Assembly (NCBI GenBank): GCA_025800145.1
Contig: JAOXSH010000128.1
Coordinates: 1 to 32,150, forward strand
Length of the DNA: 32,150 bases
Origin: Cohaesibacter sp.
GTDB lineage: Bacteria; Pseudomonadota; Alphaproteobacteria; Rhizobiales; Cohaesibacteraceae
Reading direction: 5' to 3'
This document shows, piece after piece, positions 1-6,866 of this stretch (position 1 is the first letter of the stretch; the number at the start of each line of letters is the position of its first letter). A program made the translations under genes and the position numbers. The notes beneath the pieces are model-generated. The model was given only the letters and a program-made list of their open reading frames with translations. It ran no database searches and was not told the DNA's origin.

Positions 1-35
1 TTGAAATGGCTCACTGATCTGCGTTGTCTTTCTAG

Positions 36-79
36 TGCGCACCTCATTGAATTGTTTTGACAATTCAATGAGGTGCGCA
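36..79. repeat. Perfect 19-bp inverted repeat (stem-loop)
   Basis: The arm TGCGCACCTCATTGAATTG (36-54) is followed by the six-base loop TTTTGA and then its exact reverse complement (61-79). Neither strand has a T-run directly after the stem, so it is not a standard intrinsic terminator. It lies at the edge of the window, before any gene I can call, so its transcript is unknown. It could be an mRNA 3'-end structure, a small palindromic repeat or an element end. Confidence 0.8.
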
Positions 80-196
80 TCAAAAAAGAAAATGCCCCAG
101 CATTGTCCGATCGAGCCGACGCCTTGCCAGTCAACCATTTAAAGGCATCCTATGGGTTATTATTTCCACTCGTTGGTATAAGCCCTATCCTTAATC

Positions 197-222
197 AATG
201 CCCGTATGAAGCGGGCATTTTT
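197..222 (+). terminator. Intrinsic terminator of an upstream plus-strand transcript
   Basis: An 8-bp stem AATGCCCG (197-204) / CGGGCATT (212-219) with a 7-base loop is followed by further Ts (220-222). The orientation fits a plus-strand transcript entering from before the window. No coding frame in 1-196 can be tied to it: the only frame open at base 1 stops at 58-60. The terminated RNA may therefore be a gene outside the window or a non-coding transcript. Confidence 0.6.
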
Positions 223-272
223 CATCAAGACTGAAAAATCGCCCGCTATCTGTCTTGCACATAAATGTTACT

Positions 273-704
273 TCAGGCGATTTTCTCGTTCTGTAAGGCT
301 GGCAAGGATGCAGGCTCTTTTTCCTGCTCTTGCAGATCTGTTTCTTCAGGCAATTTGATTGCCTCCAACGGGATCACTTTTCCGATTTCGCTGGACATTT
401 TGCGCAAGGCATCAAAATCATTCAGTTCGGCCCCACCATTTGGAAAGGTTTCGAGCATTTGCGCGGTGAGAGTGATGAAAAATTCATCCAGCTTCTCGCA
501 CTTATCCAGATCCCTTAACAGCTGAATGGCATCGGCCATGGATTGGCAGCTTGTATAGCAAGGCTCGCCCGATGTGCCACACCAAAGCATTTTTAAAAGC
601 GCACCATAACGCGGACCACTGACATCCCCATTGTCAATTCTATCCTGCGCATAAGCGGCTATGTCATTGAATAAATCTTTTAAAATATGAATCTCAACCA
701 GCAT
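273..704 (-). CDS. Hypothetical protein, 143 aa
   Basis: I do not recognise this protein. It is soluble-looking, with no signal peptide or membrane segment. The N-terminal half (about 1-90) reads as helical and contains four cysteines, including a CYTSC stretch. The last 30 residues are polar, rich in Glu and Gln, and probably disordered. The ATG at 704 is supported by GGGGGA about 8 bases upstream. A weak inverted repeat (276-284 with 235-243) overlaps the stop codon and could help end the transcript. The gene is 123 bp downstream of ygfZ on the same strand, but a link is not evident. That it is a real gene is likely from the ribosome binding site and length; its function is unknown. Confidence 0.55.
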   Translation of the reverse strand: MLVEIHILKDLFNDIAAYAQDRIDNGDVSGPRYGALLKMLWCGTSGEPCYTSCQSMADAIQLLRDLDKCEKLDEFFITLTAQMLETFPNGGAELNDFDALRKMSSEIGKVIPLEAIKLPEETDLQEQEKEPASLPALQNEKIA

Positions 705-827
705 ATTTTACGTCCCCCATATGCCAGTTATATAAGGACTTTATGCTTACCAAATTCTAAATATGGTGGCTGGAAACACAGACTTTTTCTGATCGTGCCC
801 AAGCCTTTGGTCGCATAGGGCATAGGC

Positions 828-1694
828 TCAGGGTTGATCAAGCTGGTCCGCAAAATCTACATAATCAGGCAAGCTGATTGATAGGCTCTGTCCTTGCTCA
901 CTTTGCACAGACTGATTGTTGGAAAAGGCGGCGCTGAGACGATCCAGCCTGACCTGAGCCAGCGCCTGATTGCCCTGTGCAAGGCCAATTTGGCCTATAG
1001 TTTTGTTGTCAACAACAATGGCTGATTGTGAGAGCAGAGGACCGTCAGCGCTGACTTTGACCATGCGTTTGCGGGCTGTGCCCCGATGATGCATACGCGA
1101 GACGACTTCCTGCCCCACATAACAGCCTTTCTCATAGTCAATGCCGCCCAATTGATCGAGATGGGCATCATGGGGAAACAAAGTGCCATAGACAAAATCC
1201 CCTTGCCCCTCTTCAACGCTCCCCTGAGGCACCCCGGCTTCAATATGGGCGCGCACAAGGCTTTGACGATCCTCTTGCAGATCGACCTCATGGTCTTTGG
1301 GAAGATAGCAACGCCAGCCCAAAAGCGTATGGCGCGGATCTTTCACCATAAGAGCGGTTTGCCCAGCTTCTTCGCTCTGTAACTGGTTCAGCGATACAGC
1401 GACAATGCGGCTGTCTTTTTCAAGACTGACGTCAGAGCGCATTTTATACAGAGTCATTTTCTTGATAAAGGCATCAACCAGTTGGCTATGCATATCAAAC
1501 AGGAACCCTGTTTCTTGCCGGATGACAAGAAAATCCATCAAAATTTTGCCCTGAGGCGCCAGCAAAGCCCCGAAGCCGGCCTGTCCTTTCTGCACTTTAT
1601 CCAAATTGGTCGTGATCAGGCGTTGCAGCAGACCTTCACAGTCAGCTCCGTTCATTGAAACCAGTGCACGGGTTGGACAGGCAATTAAGGGCAT
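828..1694 (-). CDS. ygfZ: YgfZ/GcvT-like folate-binding protein
   Basis: This is a tetrahydrofolate-binding protein of the YgfZ family (COG0354), which supports assembly or repair of certain Fe-S enzymes in the cytoplasm. The family signature K-G-C-x-x-G-Q-E is present as KGCYVGQE (about residues 189-196), with the redox-important cysteine at 191. The N-terminal GcvT-like part starts with the typical segment in which a hydrophobic strand precedes GADCEGLLQRLITTNL. I chose the ATG at 1694 (288 aa) because AGGAAA stands upstream of it. An in-frame ATG at 1721 would add nine residues but has no ribosome binding site. It lies 192 bp after the HAD gene on the same strand, with a large hairpin between them. 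Confidence 0.88.
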   Translation of the reverse strand: MPLIACPTRALVSMNGADCEGLLQRLITTNLDKVQKGQAGFGALLAPQGKILMDFLVIRQETGFLFDMHSQLVDAFIKKMTLYKMRSDVSLEKDSRIVAVSLNQLQSEEAGQTALMVKDPRHTLLGWRCYLPKDHEVDLQEDRQSLVRAHIEAGVPQGSVEEGQGDFVYGTLFPHDAHLDQLGGIDYEKGCYVGQEVVSRMHHRGTARKRMVKVSADGPLLSQSAIVVDNKTIGQIGLAQGNQALAQVRLDRLSAAFSNNQSVQSEQGQSLSISLPDYVDFADQLDQP

Positions 1695-1800
1695 GGGGCT
1701 TTTCCTGGCAGACTTCTGCATTGCTGAATGAATTGTCAGCCATATGAGAAAATGGAGATAGAGAGTCTAGCGCTCTCAGCTTAAAGCTAGGTACTTCCCC

Positions 1801-1841
1801 CAATTTCTGCAAGGGCATGGCAGACCCTTGCACAGAAATTG
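1801..1841. repeat. Long hairpin between the HAD gene and ygfZ
   Basis: CAATTTCTGCAAGGG (1801-1815) and CCCTTGCACAGAAATTG (1825-1841) pair over 15 bp with a two-base bulge and a nine-base loop. No T-run follows on either strand. In the minus-strand transcript it lies 46 bases after the HAD stop and about 100 bases before the ygfZ start. It could act as an RNA-stabilising 3' end, an attenuator or a palindromic repeat. Confidence 0.75.
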
Positions 1842-1886
1842 CCCCTTACAATCTGGAAAGGTTTGCATGGTGCCTCTAACGCCAAC

Positions 1887-2744
1887 CTACCAGGAAAGGC
1901 GCGGCATGAAGCCAACGGCCTGCACATCCTCATGATCCAGGCGATGCAGCACCCGCTCTGCATCTGGGTCATCTGACGGGCCGAAATCGGCGGCATGAAT
2001 GCCTGCTGTGATGAAGAGTGCATCCAGTTTTTGATGATGCGCGCCGCGCATATCGGTTGGCAGACTGTCGCCAATGAGCAGAATTTTGTCACGCTCAACC
2101 TCGCCGCCATTGGCTTTGGTCAGTTCGGCCAAAGAGGCATCATAGATGGGGCCACATGGTTTGCCAACCATGATTGGCTCGCCGCCATAGGCTTCGAACC
2201 GTTCGGCCAAGGCCCCGGCACAATAAATCAAGGTGCCGCCTTTTTCGACAACACGATCAGGATTGGCGCAAATGAATTGAAGCCCGCGCTTGGCAAAATC
2301 CTTGAGCATAGCATCATAATCATCCGGGGTTTCCACCGCATCATCCAACAAGCCAGTGCAACAGACAAGCTCGGCGGCTTTTTCATCAACCAACTCAACA
2401 TTCAGGCCTTCATAGAGCGGCAAATCACGGTCTGGCCCCAGATGATAAAGTTTGGTTTTGCCGGTTTGCAAAATGGCATCCCGGCTGACATCGCCAGAGG
2501 TGACCACCGCGTCATAACAGTCTTTTGGGACACCCAGCAAATCCAGCTGCTTCAAAATCGGACCATTGGGGCGCGGGGCATTGGTGATCAGAATAACCGG
2601 GCCATGTTGTTTTCGGAAATTGGCAAGGGCTTCCACCGTTTCCTTGTTATGGGCAACACCATTATGGATCACTCCCCAAATATCAGACAACAGCCCTTGA
2701 TAGTTGGAAGCAATGACGGACAGGCCGGGCAGACGCGAAGACAT
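1887..2744 (-). CDS. Class IIA HAD-type hydrolase (TIGR01459-like)
   Basis: This is a haloacid-dehalogenase-superfamily phosphatase of the alphaproteobacterial TIGR01459-like class IIA group; its physiological substrate is not known. Motif I is DIWGVIHNG (D21 of the 285-aa form), where Trp replaces the usual acidic residue two after the nucleophile, as is normal for this subgroup. Motif II is the LITNAPRP segment (Thr54). The Lys of MVGKPCGPIYD and the acidic GDSLPTDMRGA segment complete the site. The C2-type cap lies between motifs II and III. The ATG at 2744 is preceded by AAGGGAAA at good spacing. A longer form from 2822 would add 26 atypical residues and is less likely. Confidence 0.87.
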   Translation of the reverse strand: MSSRLPGLSVIASNYQGLLSDIWGVIHNGVAHNKETVEALANFRKQHGPVILITNAPRPNGPILKQLDLLGVPKDCYDAVVTSGDVSRDAILQTGKTKLYHLGPDRDLPLYEGLNVELVDEKAAELVCCTGLLDDAVETPDDYDAMLKDFAKRGLQFICANPDRVVEKGGTLIYCAGALAERFEAYGGEPIMVGKPCGPIYDASLAELTKANGGEVERDKILLIGDSLPTDMRGAHHQKLDALFITAGIHAADFGPSDDPDAERVLHRLDHEDVQAVGFMPRLSW

Positions 2745-2902
2745 GGACTTTCCCTTATGGTTTTCAAAACGGCATATAGCAGGGAAAAAATTATAGAATA
2801 AACCCTGCTCTTTCTTTGTCACGTCTGATAGCAGTCAGGTCAAGAACAAGCTTGGTTTATCGCCCGATATTTTGTCTTGATCGCCAGAGCGCTGTAGGGC
2901 AA

Positions 2903-4801
2903 TCAGCGGATCAAACGCTGGATCGTTGGGCGCGCGTCCGGTGTGCGTGTTTGTGATGATTGTTGCCCTTTATTGGATCCGGGCGTTTGGGGCTGCATCA
3001 GGCCTGCCGCTTCTGCCAAGACATTGCGAAAATGATCTCTCGTTGAATTTTCGCCACCATCTTGGGCAGACATGGCTTTCAGCGCTTGGGCAACGCGCGG
3101 ATTTTGGCCCAATGTGCGACTATTGCCTGCCTGTCCATTGGGTAATGGTGCATTGGTGCGGCCAGCGGTGCCGTGGACCATTGGGGCCGGGATGGTTGGC
3201 GCATTGGCTTGATAGGCAACATTTTGGCCACCAGCTCCCGGATTGCCATTTCTGTGTCTGTCCTGCTGGCCTTGACCCATCTGTTGCGCCGTGCCTTCTG
3301 GGCGGGTATTTGTCTCGTCCGGCCGCAAGGGTTTTGCCGGGGCGAAATGGTTGCCTTGCGCCAATTTGATATTGTAATCCAACAGATTGACCAAGACACT
3401 TTCTGTCTCGACATGGGTGACAATCAAATCCAGCCCCTTACGGGAGAGAACGCGGGAAAAGTCTGCCGGATGAATATCGAGGCCGCGCCCCGCATCGCGG
3501 TGGGTCAGAATGGGAGCTGCGACCTTGGCAAAGCGAATGCCAGAGCGCACCATATGGTCAAAATCCGCTTTCAATGTGGTGAGTTGATCGACCGAGAAGC
3601 GAAAGCCCATGCTTTGCAGCAATTGCAGGGTTTCCTGCTCCATGACCCCAAATTTATTGAAGCTGGAGAGGCTGAATTCGAGAATGATATTTTCGACCAG
3701 ATCGGCATTTTGCTCATAAAGATCGCGAATATGGGCAAAGAAATCCGGGTCGGACATGCTCTCTAGCGAAATGTTGCAAAAGCAGGGCATACCATGGCTG
3801 CGATCGGCCAGACTGCGCTGCATCTTAAAGGCCTTATTGATGGCAAGGCGATCCAGCAATGGCAGGAAATTCAGCTCTTTGCAGACCGGCAGAAAAATAT
3901 CAGGCGTGATGACCTTGCCCTGTTCATCAAGAAGGCGGGCCAGCATTTCATAAAAAGCAGGTTTGCGCATTGGCAAGGTCACAACGGGCTGGAGATGCAA
4001 TTCCATCTTGCCCATGGCCAAAGCGCGGCGGACCGCCTGTTTTTCATCGTCGGAAATGCTCTGTTTTTCCTGTCCGTGATGCAGCTCGGCAATGGCCTGC
4101 AAATTTTTGGCCGCTTCTTGGGCTTTTGAGCGGGCATCTGCCAAACGGGAGCCACTTTCGTTGCCAGATGAGGGCTCGTCTTGCTGCTGATCACCATCTG
4201 AGAAGGACGAGACTAGCATATCACTGACAGGCGCTGCTGGCTCTGGACCTCTTTCCTCATTATCCTGATGCTGTTTTTTTTTGCCGGAGATGTTGGTTTT
4301 TTCGCGCCCGGCCAAAGCCCCAGAGGTCAGGCTTTGCTGAATTTTGACCATGGTTTGAGTTGCCAGATCCATCTTGTTTTTTAAAGCCTGCGCTCGCTCA
4401 TCATTGAGATCCACCCGCTCATCCAGCTCGGCGCAGCTCTCAGCCAATTGCTTGACCAATGTTCCCATCACATCCAGCTCAGCAAGGATAGGATCCATTT
4501 CCGAACGCATGCGCGAAGCAACCGTTTGTTCCAGCTGCTCGGCCAGCTCGCGCACATCCTGCACATCTTTGGTCAGGGACAATTTCAGGCGTGTCAAATC
4601 ATCCATTTGTTCGTCAATGATCAGGCGATCGCGCACGCGGCTGATTTGATAATGGATGAGCATAAGGGTCAGCAACAAGCCAACAGCAAAGGGAGCAGCT
4701 TCCAATATGGTCAACCCGAATTTGATATTCAGGATTGCTCCCACTGAGGCAGATATTACCACCATACAAATGGCAATAAAGAGTGCACCCAGACGCTGCA
4801 T
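2903..4801 (-). CDS. Membrane-anchored protein with a degenerate EAL domain
   Basis: This 632-aa protein has two N-terminal membrane segments (about 5-25 and 31-50), a long coiled-coil-like stretch (about 55-160), a polar linker, an EAL domain (about 255-495) and a disordered Gln/Asn/Pro-rich tail (about 496-632). The EAL fold is recognisable, but several catalytic positions are altered. EAL reads EML (285-287). Asn343, Glu375 and Lys426 are kept. The DDFGxG loop is VDQLTT, so the metal-binding Asp pair is broken, and the second Glu of the ExTES motif is lost. By family knowledge such proteins usually do not hydrolyse c-di-GMP but bind it or act as protein scaffolds. The topology suggests an inner-membrane protein with the EAL domain in the cytoplasm. 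A CtrA-like box lies about 190 bp upstream. Confidence 0.85.
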   Translation of the reverse strand: MQRLGALFIAICMVVISASVGAILNIKFGLTILEAAPFAVGLLLTLMLIHYQISRVRDRLIIDEQMDDLTRLKLSLTKDVQDVRELAEQLEQTVASRMRSEMDPILAELDVMGTLVKQLAESCAELDERVDLNDERAQALKNKMDLATQTMVKIQQSLTSGALAGREKTNISGKKKQHQDNEERGPEPAAPVSDMLVSSFSDGDQQQDEPSSGNESGSRLADARSKAQEAAKNLQAIAELHHGQEKQSISDDEKQAVRRALAMGKMELHLQPVVTLPMRKPAFYEMLARLLDEQGKVITPDIFLPVCKELNFLPLLDRLAINKAFKMQRSLADRSHGMPCFCNISLESMSDPDFFAHIRDLYEQNADLVENIILEFSLSSFNKFGVMEQETLQLLQSMGFRFSVDQLTTLKADFDHMVRSGIRFAKVAAPILTHRDAGRGLDIHPADFSRVLSRKGLDLIVTHVETESVLVNLLDYNIKLAQGNHFAPAKPLRPDETNTRPEGTAQQMGQGQQDRHRNGNPGAGGQNVAYQANAPTIPAPMVHGTAGRTNAPLPNGQAGNSRTLGQNPRVAQALKAMSAQDGGENSTRDHFRNVLAEAAGLMQPQTPGSNKGQQSSQTRTPDARPTIQRLIR

Positions 4802-4989
4802 ATTAGTCTCCGCCCTTCATGTGATGAAAGATATAGCCATTTCCTTTGCAGCTATGTCTTGGGCACCTATATTCTGGGCACCTAGACGCATTGCGCTGGA
4901 TCGGGCTGTGCTTTCATCTTTGCCGCCTTGGCCTTAATTCGTCTTAGTCTCTCGTGGCCATGAGCAAATATCGGGACGAATCAAAGCCT

Positions 4990-5004
4990 TTAATCATTCA
5001 TTAA
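4990..5004. promoter_or_regulatory. Candidate CtrA binding site TTAA-N7-TTAA
   Basis: TTAATCATTCATTAA matches the full alphaproteobacterial CtrA consensus with the exact 7-base spacing, and CC follows. It is about 190 bp upstream of the EAL gene start on the minus strand and in no coding region. The motif is short and AT-rich, so a chance match is possible. Confidence 0.45.
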
Positions 5005-5008
5005 CCCT

Positions 5009-5048
5009 AGAGCATTTCGAACAAACAGGTAAACATTCAAAATGCTCT
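5009..5048. repeat. Dispersed palindromic repeat, module A (AGAGCATTTTGAA type)
   Basis: AGAGCATTTCGAA (5009-5021) faces TTCAAAATGCTCT (5036-5048) with one mismatch and a 14-base loop. The same arms occur, perfectly paired and longer, at 24562-24605 behind ppdK. This indicates a dispersed intergenic repeat family. Confidence 0.75.
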
Positions 5049-5130
5049 CGCTCTGGTTTTTCAGCCTGTTCTTTCTTTAATTTTTGATCCGCATTTCAGG
5101 AAATGGCGGTTATATAGCTTTTTGTGCAAT

Positions 5131-5169
5131 AAAAAGTTGCCCTGATCCGGCGGCAACCAGATCAGGGCA
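5131..5169 (-). terminator. Intrinsic terminator after the radical SAM gene
   Basis: Read on the minus strand, a 9-bp stem TGCCCTGAT / ATCAGGGCA (5169-5161 with 5146-5138) with a 14-base loop is followed by ACTTTTT. It lies about 90 bases after the stop codon of the radical SAM gene (5256) and fits its 3' end. Confidence 0.7.
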
Positions 5170-5255
5170 GAGTTGAGGCGTCTTGGATGACCAGCTCTCT
5201 CAATCGGGCTCTCAGGCGCACAAAAAGGGTGATTTTTCTGTAGGCGGCACTGCCC

Positions 5256-6416
5256 TTAAAACAGACTCAGTTGCCGCTCTTGTGGTTGCGGGGCGATGAA
5301 ATGGTCACTGTTCAATTTTGTTTTCCTCCCCGTAAAGCCCAACCGGCGCACGGCCACATCCAGACGCTTTCGCATCATGTCAGCATAAGGCCCCTGCCCT
5401 TTCATGCGTTTGCCGGGGGTGGAATCATAGAGTTTGCCGCCATGCATGGAGCGCAAGACATTGGTGACATGGCGGTAGCGGTCCGGGAAATGGTGCAACA
5501 ACCATTCCTGAAACAAATCTGCGACTTCCCTTGGCAGGCGTAACAAAATGGAATAAGCCTCGCACGCGCCCGCCTCAAAGGCGGCGTCCAAAATGGCTTC
5601 CAGCTCGATGTCATTGAGAGCTGGAATGATGGGGGCAATCAGAACTCCGGTTGGAATGCCGGCCTCCGCCAACTCCTTAATGACTTGTAGGCGCTTTTGA
5701 GGGGCAGCGGCTCTTGGCTCCATTGTGGCGCATAAATGACGGTCGAGGGATGTCACAGAGATAGAGACCTTGATCAAGTCATGCTTTGCCAATTGCGACA
5801 ACACATCCAGATCGCGCAAAATCAGAGCTGATTTGGTGACGATGGAGACAGGATGGCGGGTTTCGAGCAAGACTTCCAGAATGCCGCGCATGATGCGATA
5901 GGTGCGCTCGATGGGTTGATAGGGGTCTGTATTGGTGCCAATTGCAATGGCACGGGGGCGATAGCCGGGGGATGCCAATTCCCGCTTTAGCTGCTCCACC
6001 GCATCGGGTTTGGCAAATAATTTGGTTTCAAAATCCAGCCCGGCTGACAAGCCCATATAGGCGTGGCTGGGGCGGGCAAAGCAATAGGTGCAACCATGCT
6101 CGCACCCCCGATAGGGATTGATTGAGCGCTCAAATGGCAGATCCGGGCTTTCATTGCGTGTGATGATGGTGCGGCATTTTTCTTCCTGCACCTGTGTTTT
6201 GAGGGGTGGAAGCGGCTCGTCCTCTTGCCAGCCATCGTCAATTGCCTGCGTTGCATGGGTTTCGAAACGCCCTGCCTTATTGGTCAGGGTGCCGCGCCCT
6301 CTGGCACGACCATTGAGACTGCGCGCCAGAAGCAGATCCTGCTTTGTTGCAGATTTTTGCATGGCCGGTCTTGATACTGGATGTATCTTTGCATTTTGCT
6401 GCTGGTTTGCTGCCAT
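5256..6416 (-). CDS. PA0069-type radical SAM protein (spore photoproduct lyase family)
   Basis: This is a radical S-adenosylmethionine enzyme of COG1533, the family of spore photoproduct lyase (SplB). The [4Fe-4S]-binding motif CEHGCTYC (C105, C109, C112 of the 386-aa form) follows the family segment SINPYRGCEHGC. A (b/a)-barrel continues to about residue 300 with GTNTDPYQPIE and SIVTKSALILRDLD, both typical of the PA0069 subgroup. The substrate in non-sporing bacteria is not established; a DNA-repair role is inferred. The start ATG at 6416 (or the adjacent ATG at 6419) has GGAGAGG just upstream. The TTG at 6452 has no ribosome binding site and is not used. A perfect alpha-type SOS box lies 85-99 bp upstream, so the gene is probably LexA-controlled. 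It is followed by a terminator and appears monocistronic. Confidence 0.88.
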   Translation of the reverse strand: MAANQQQNAKIHPVSRPAMQKSATKQDLLLARSLNGRARGRGTLTNKAGRFETHATQAIDDGWQEDEPLPPLKTQVQEEKCRTIITRNESPDLPFERSINPYRGCEHGCTYCFARPSHAYMGLSAGLDFETKLFAKPDAVEQLKRELASPGYRPRAIAIGTNTDPYQPIERTYRIMRGILEVLLETRHPVSIVTKSALILRDLDVLSQLAKHDLIKVSISVTSLDRHLCATMEPRAAAPQKRLQVIKELAEAGIPTGVLIAPIIPALNDIELEAILDAAFEAGACEAYSILLRLPREVADLFQEWLLHHFPDRYRHVTNVLRSMHGGKLYDSTPGKRMKGQGPYADMMRKRLDVAVRRLGFTGRKTKLNSDHFIAPQPQERQLSLF

Positions 6417-6500
6417 CATCCCCTCTCCGATTTTGTTGACCGCCTCATACAAGTATGATTTGTTTTTTCTTTGTTCTCATTCTAAAATGCCACATAAAAA

Positions 6501-6515
6501 GAACATTTCAAGAAC
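6501..6515 (-). promoter_or_regulatory. Candidate LexA (SOS) box GTTC-N7-GTTC
   Basis: On the minus strand the sequence is GTTC TTGAAAT GTTC, an exact match to the alphaproteobacterial LexA consensus, flanked by T-runs on both sides. The inner TTGAAA could serve as the -35 box of the radical SAM gene, which would let bound LexA block the promoter. This was the only exact match noticed in an intergenic region of the window. Confidence 0.7.
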
Positions 6516-6588
6516 AAAAAGATAAAAATGAGAAGCTGGGGATGATGCGTGGACAAGTTATGACTGGAGAGAAGCAAAGTCTCTGATT

Positions 6589-6801
6589 TTATTTCTTTTC
6601 TTCAAAAGAGCCCGTATCGGGATCCATTTCCAAATCAATGATATTGGCTTCTTTTTTTTGTTGCTCGGCAGCTTCTCTGCGGTCTTCACGCACTTGTGCG
6701 GCCTGCAATTTTGTTGACTGGACCTTCAGCTTTTTGCCCAATTTGAAAAAGGCCCAGATGATTGCCAGACTTGCAGCCAGCACCAGCAATTTCGTTATCA
6801 T
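6589..6801 (-). CDS. Small single-pass membrane protein, 70 aa
   Basis: The protein has one N-terminal hydrophobic helix (about 3-19), a basic stretch, a highly charged predicted helix (about 22-52) and an acidic end with NIIDLEMDPDTGSF. It is not recognised as a named family. The ATG at 6801 has AAAGG about 11 bases upstream. A much longer frame is open on this strand, but its extra N-terminal part runs antiparallel-frame through the DUF418 gene and is a shadow. It lies 65 bp after that gene on the same strand and may be its last operon partner. A membrane-anchored scaffold-like role is only a guess. Confidence 0.6.
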   Translation of the reverse strand: MITKLLVLAASLAIIWAFFKLGKKLKVQSTKLQAAQVREDRREAAEQQKKEANIIDLEMDPDTGSFEEKK

Positions 6802-6866
6802 ATTTCGAGCCTTTCTCGATGGGATTTTGCGCATTTTATGCCATGAAACGGATCGACAGAAAAGGG

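Larger units (their letters stand above)
4802..5255. other. 454-bp intergenic region upstream of the EAL gene
   Basis: No coding frame is supported here. The region holds a 10-bp direct repeat TGGGCACCTA (4860-4869 and 4875-4884), a CtrA-type box (4990-5004), a dispersed inverted repeat (5009-5048) and the terminator of the radical SAM gene (5131-5169). The promoter of the EAL gene must lie in its left part, but I could not assign clear -35 and -10 boxes. Confidence 0.6.

Noticed and set aside
1..60. Possible tail of a coding frame open at the left edge
   Set aside because: Only 19 codons are visible, they end inside the inverted repeat, and nothing in them is recognisable.
1995..2801. Plus-strand frame of 268 codons opposite the HAD gene
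   Set aside because: It lies antisense to a clear HAD hydrolase with all motifs; the frame has no family pattern.
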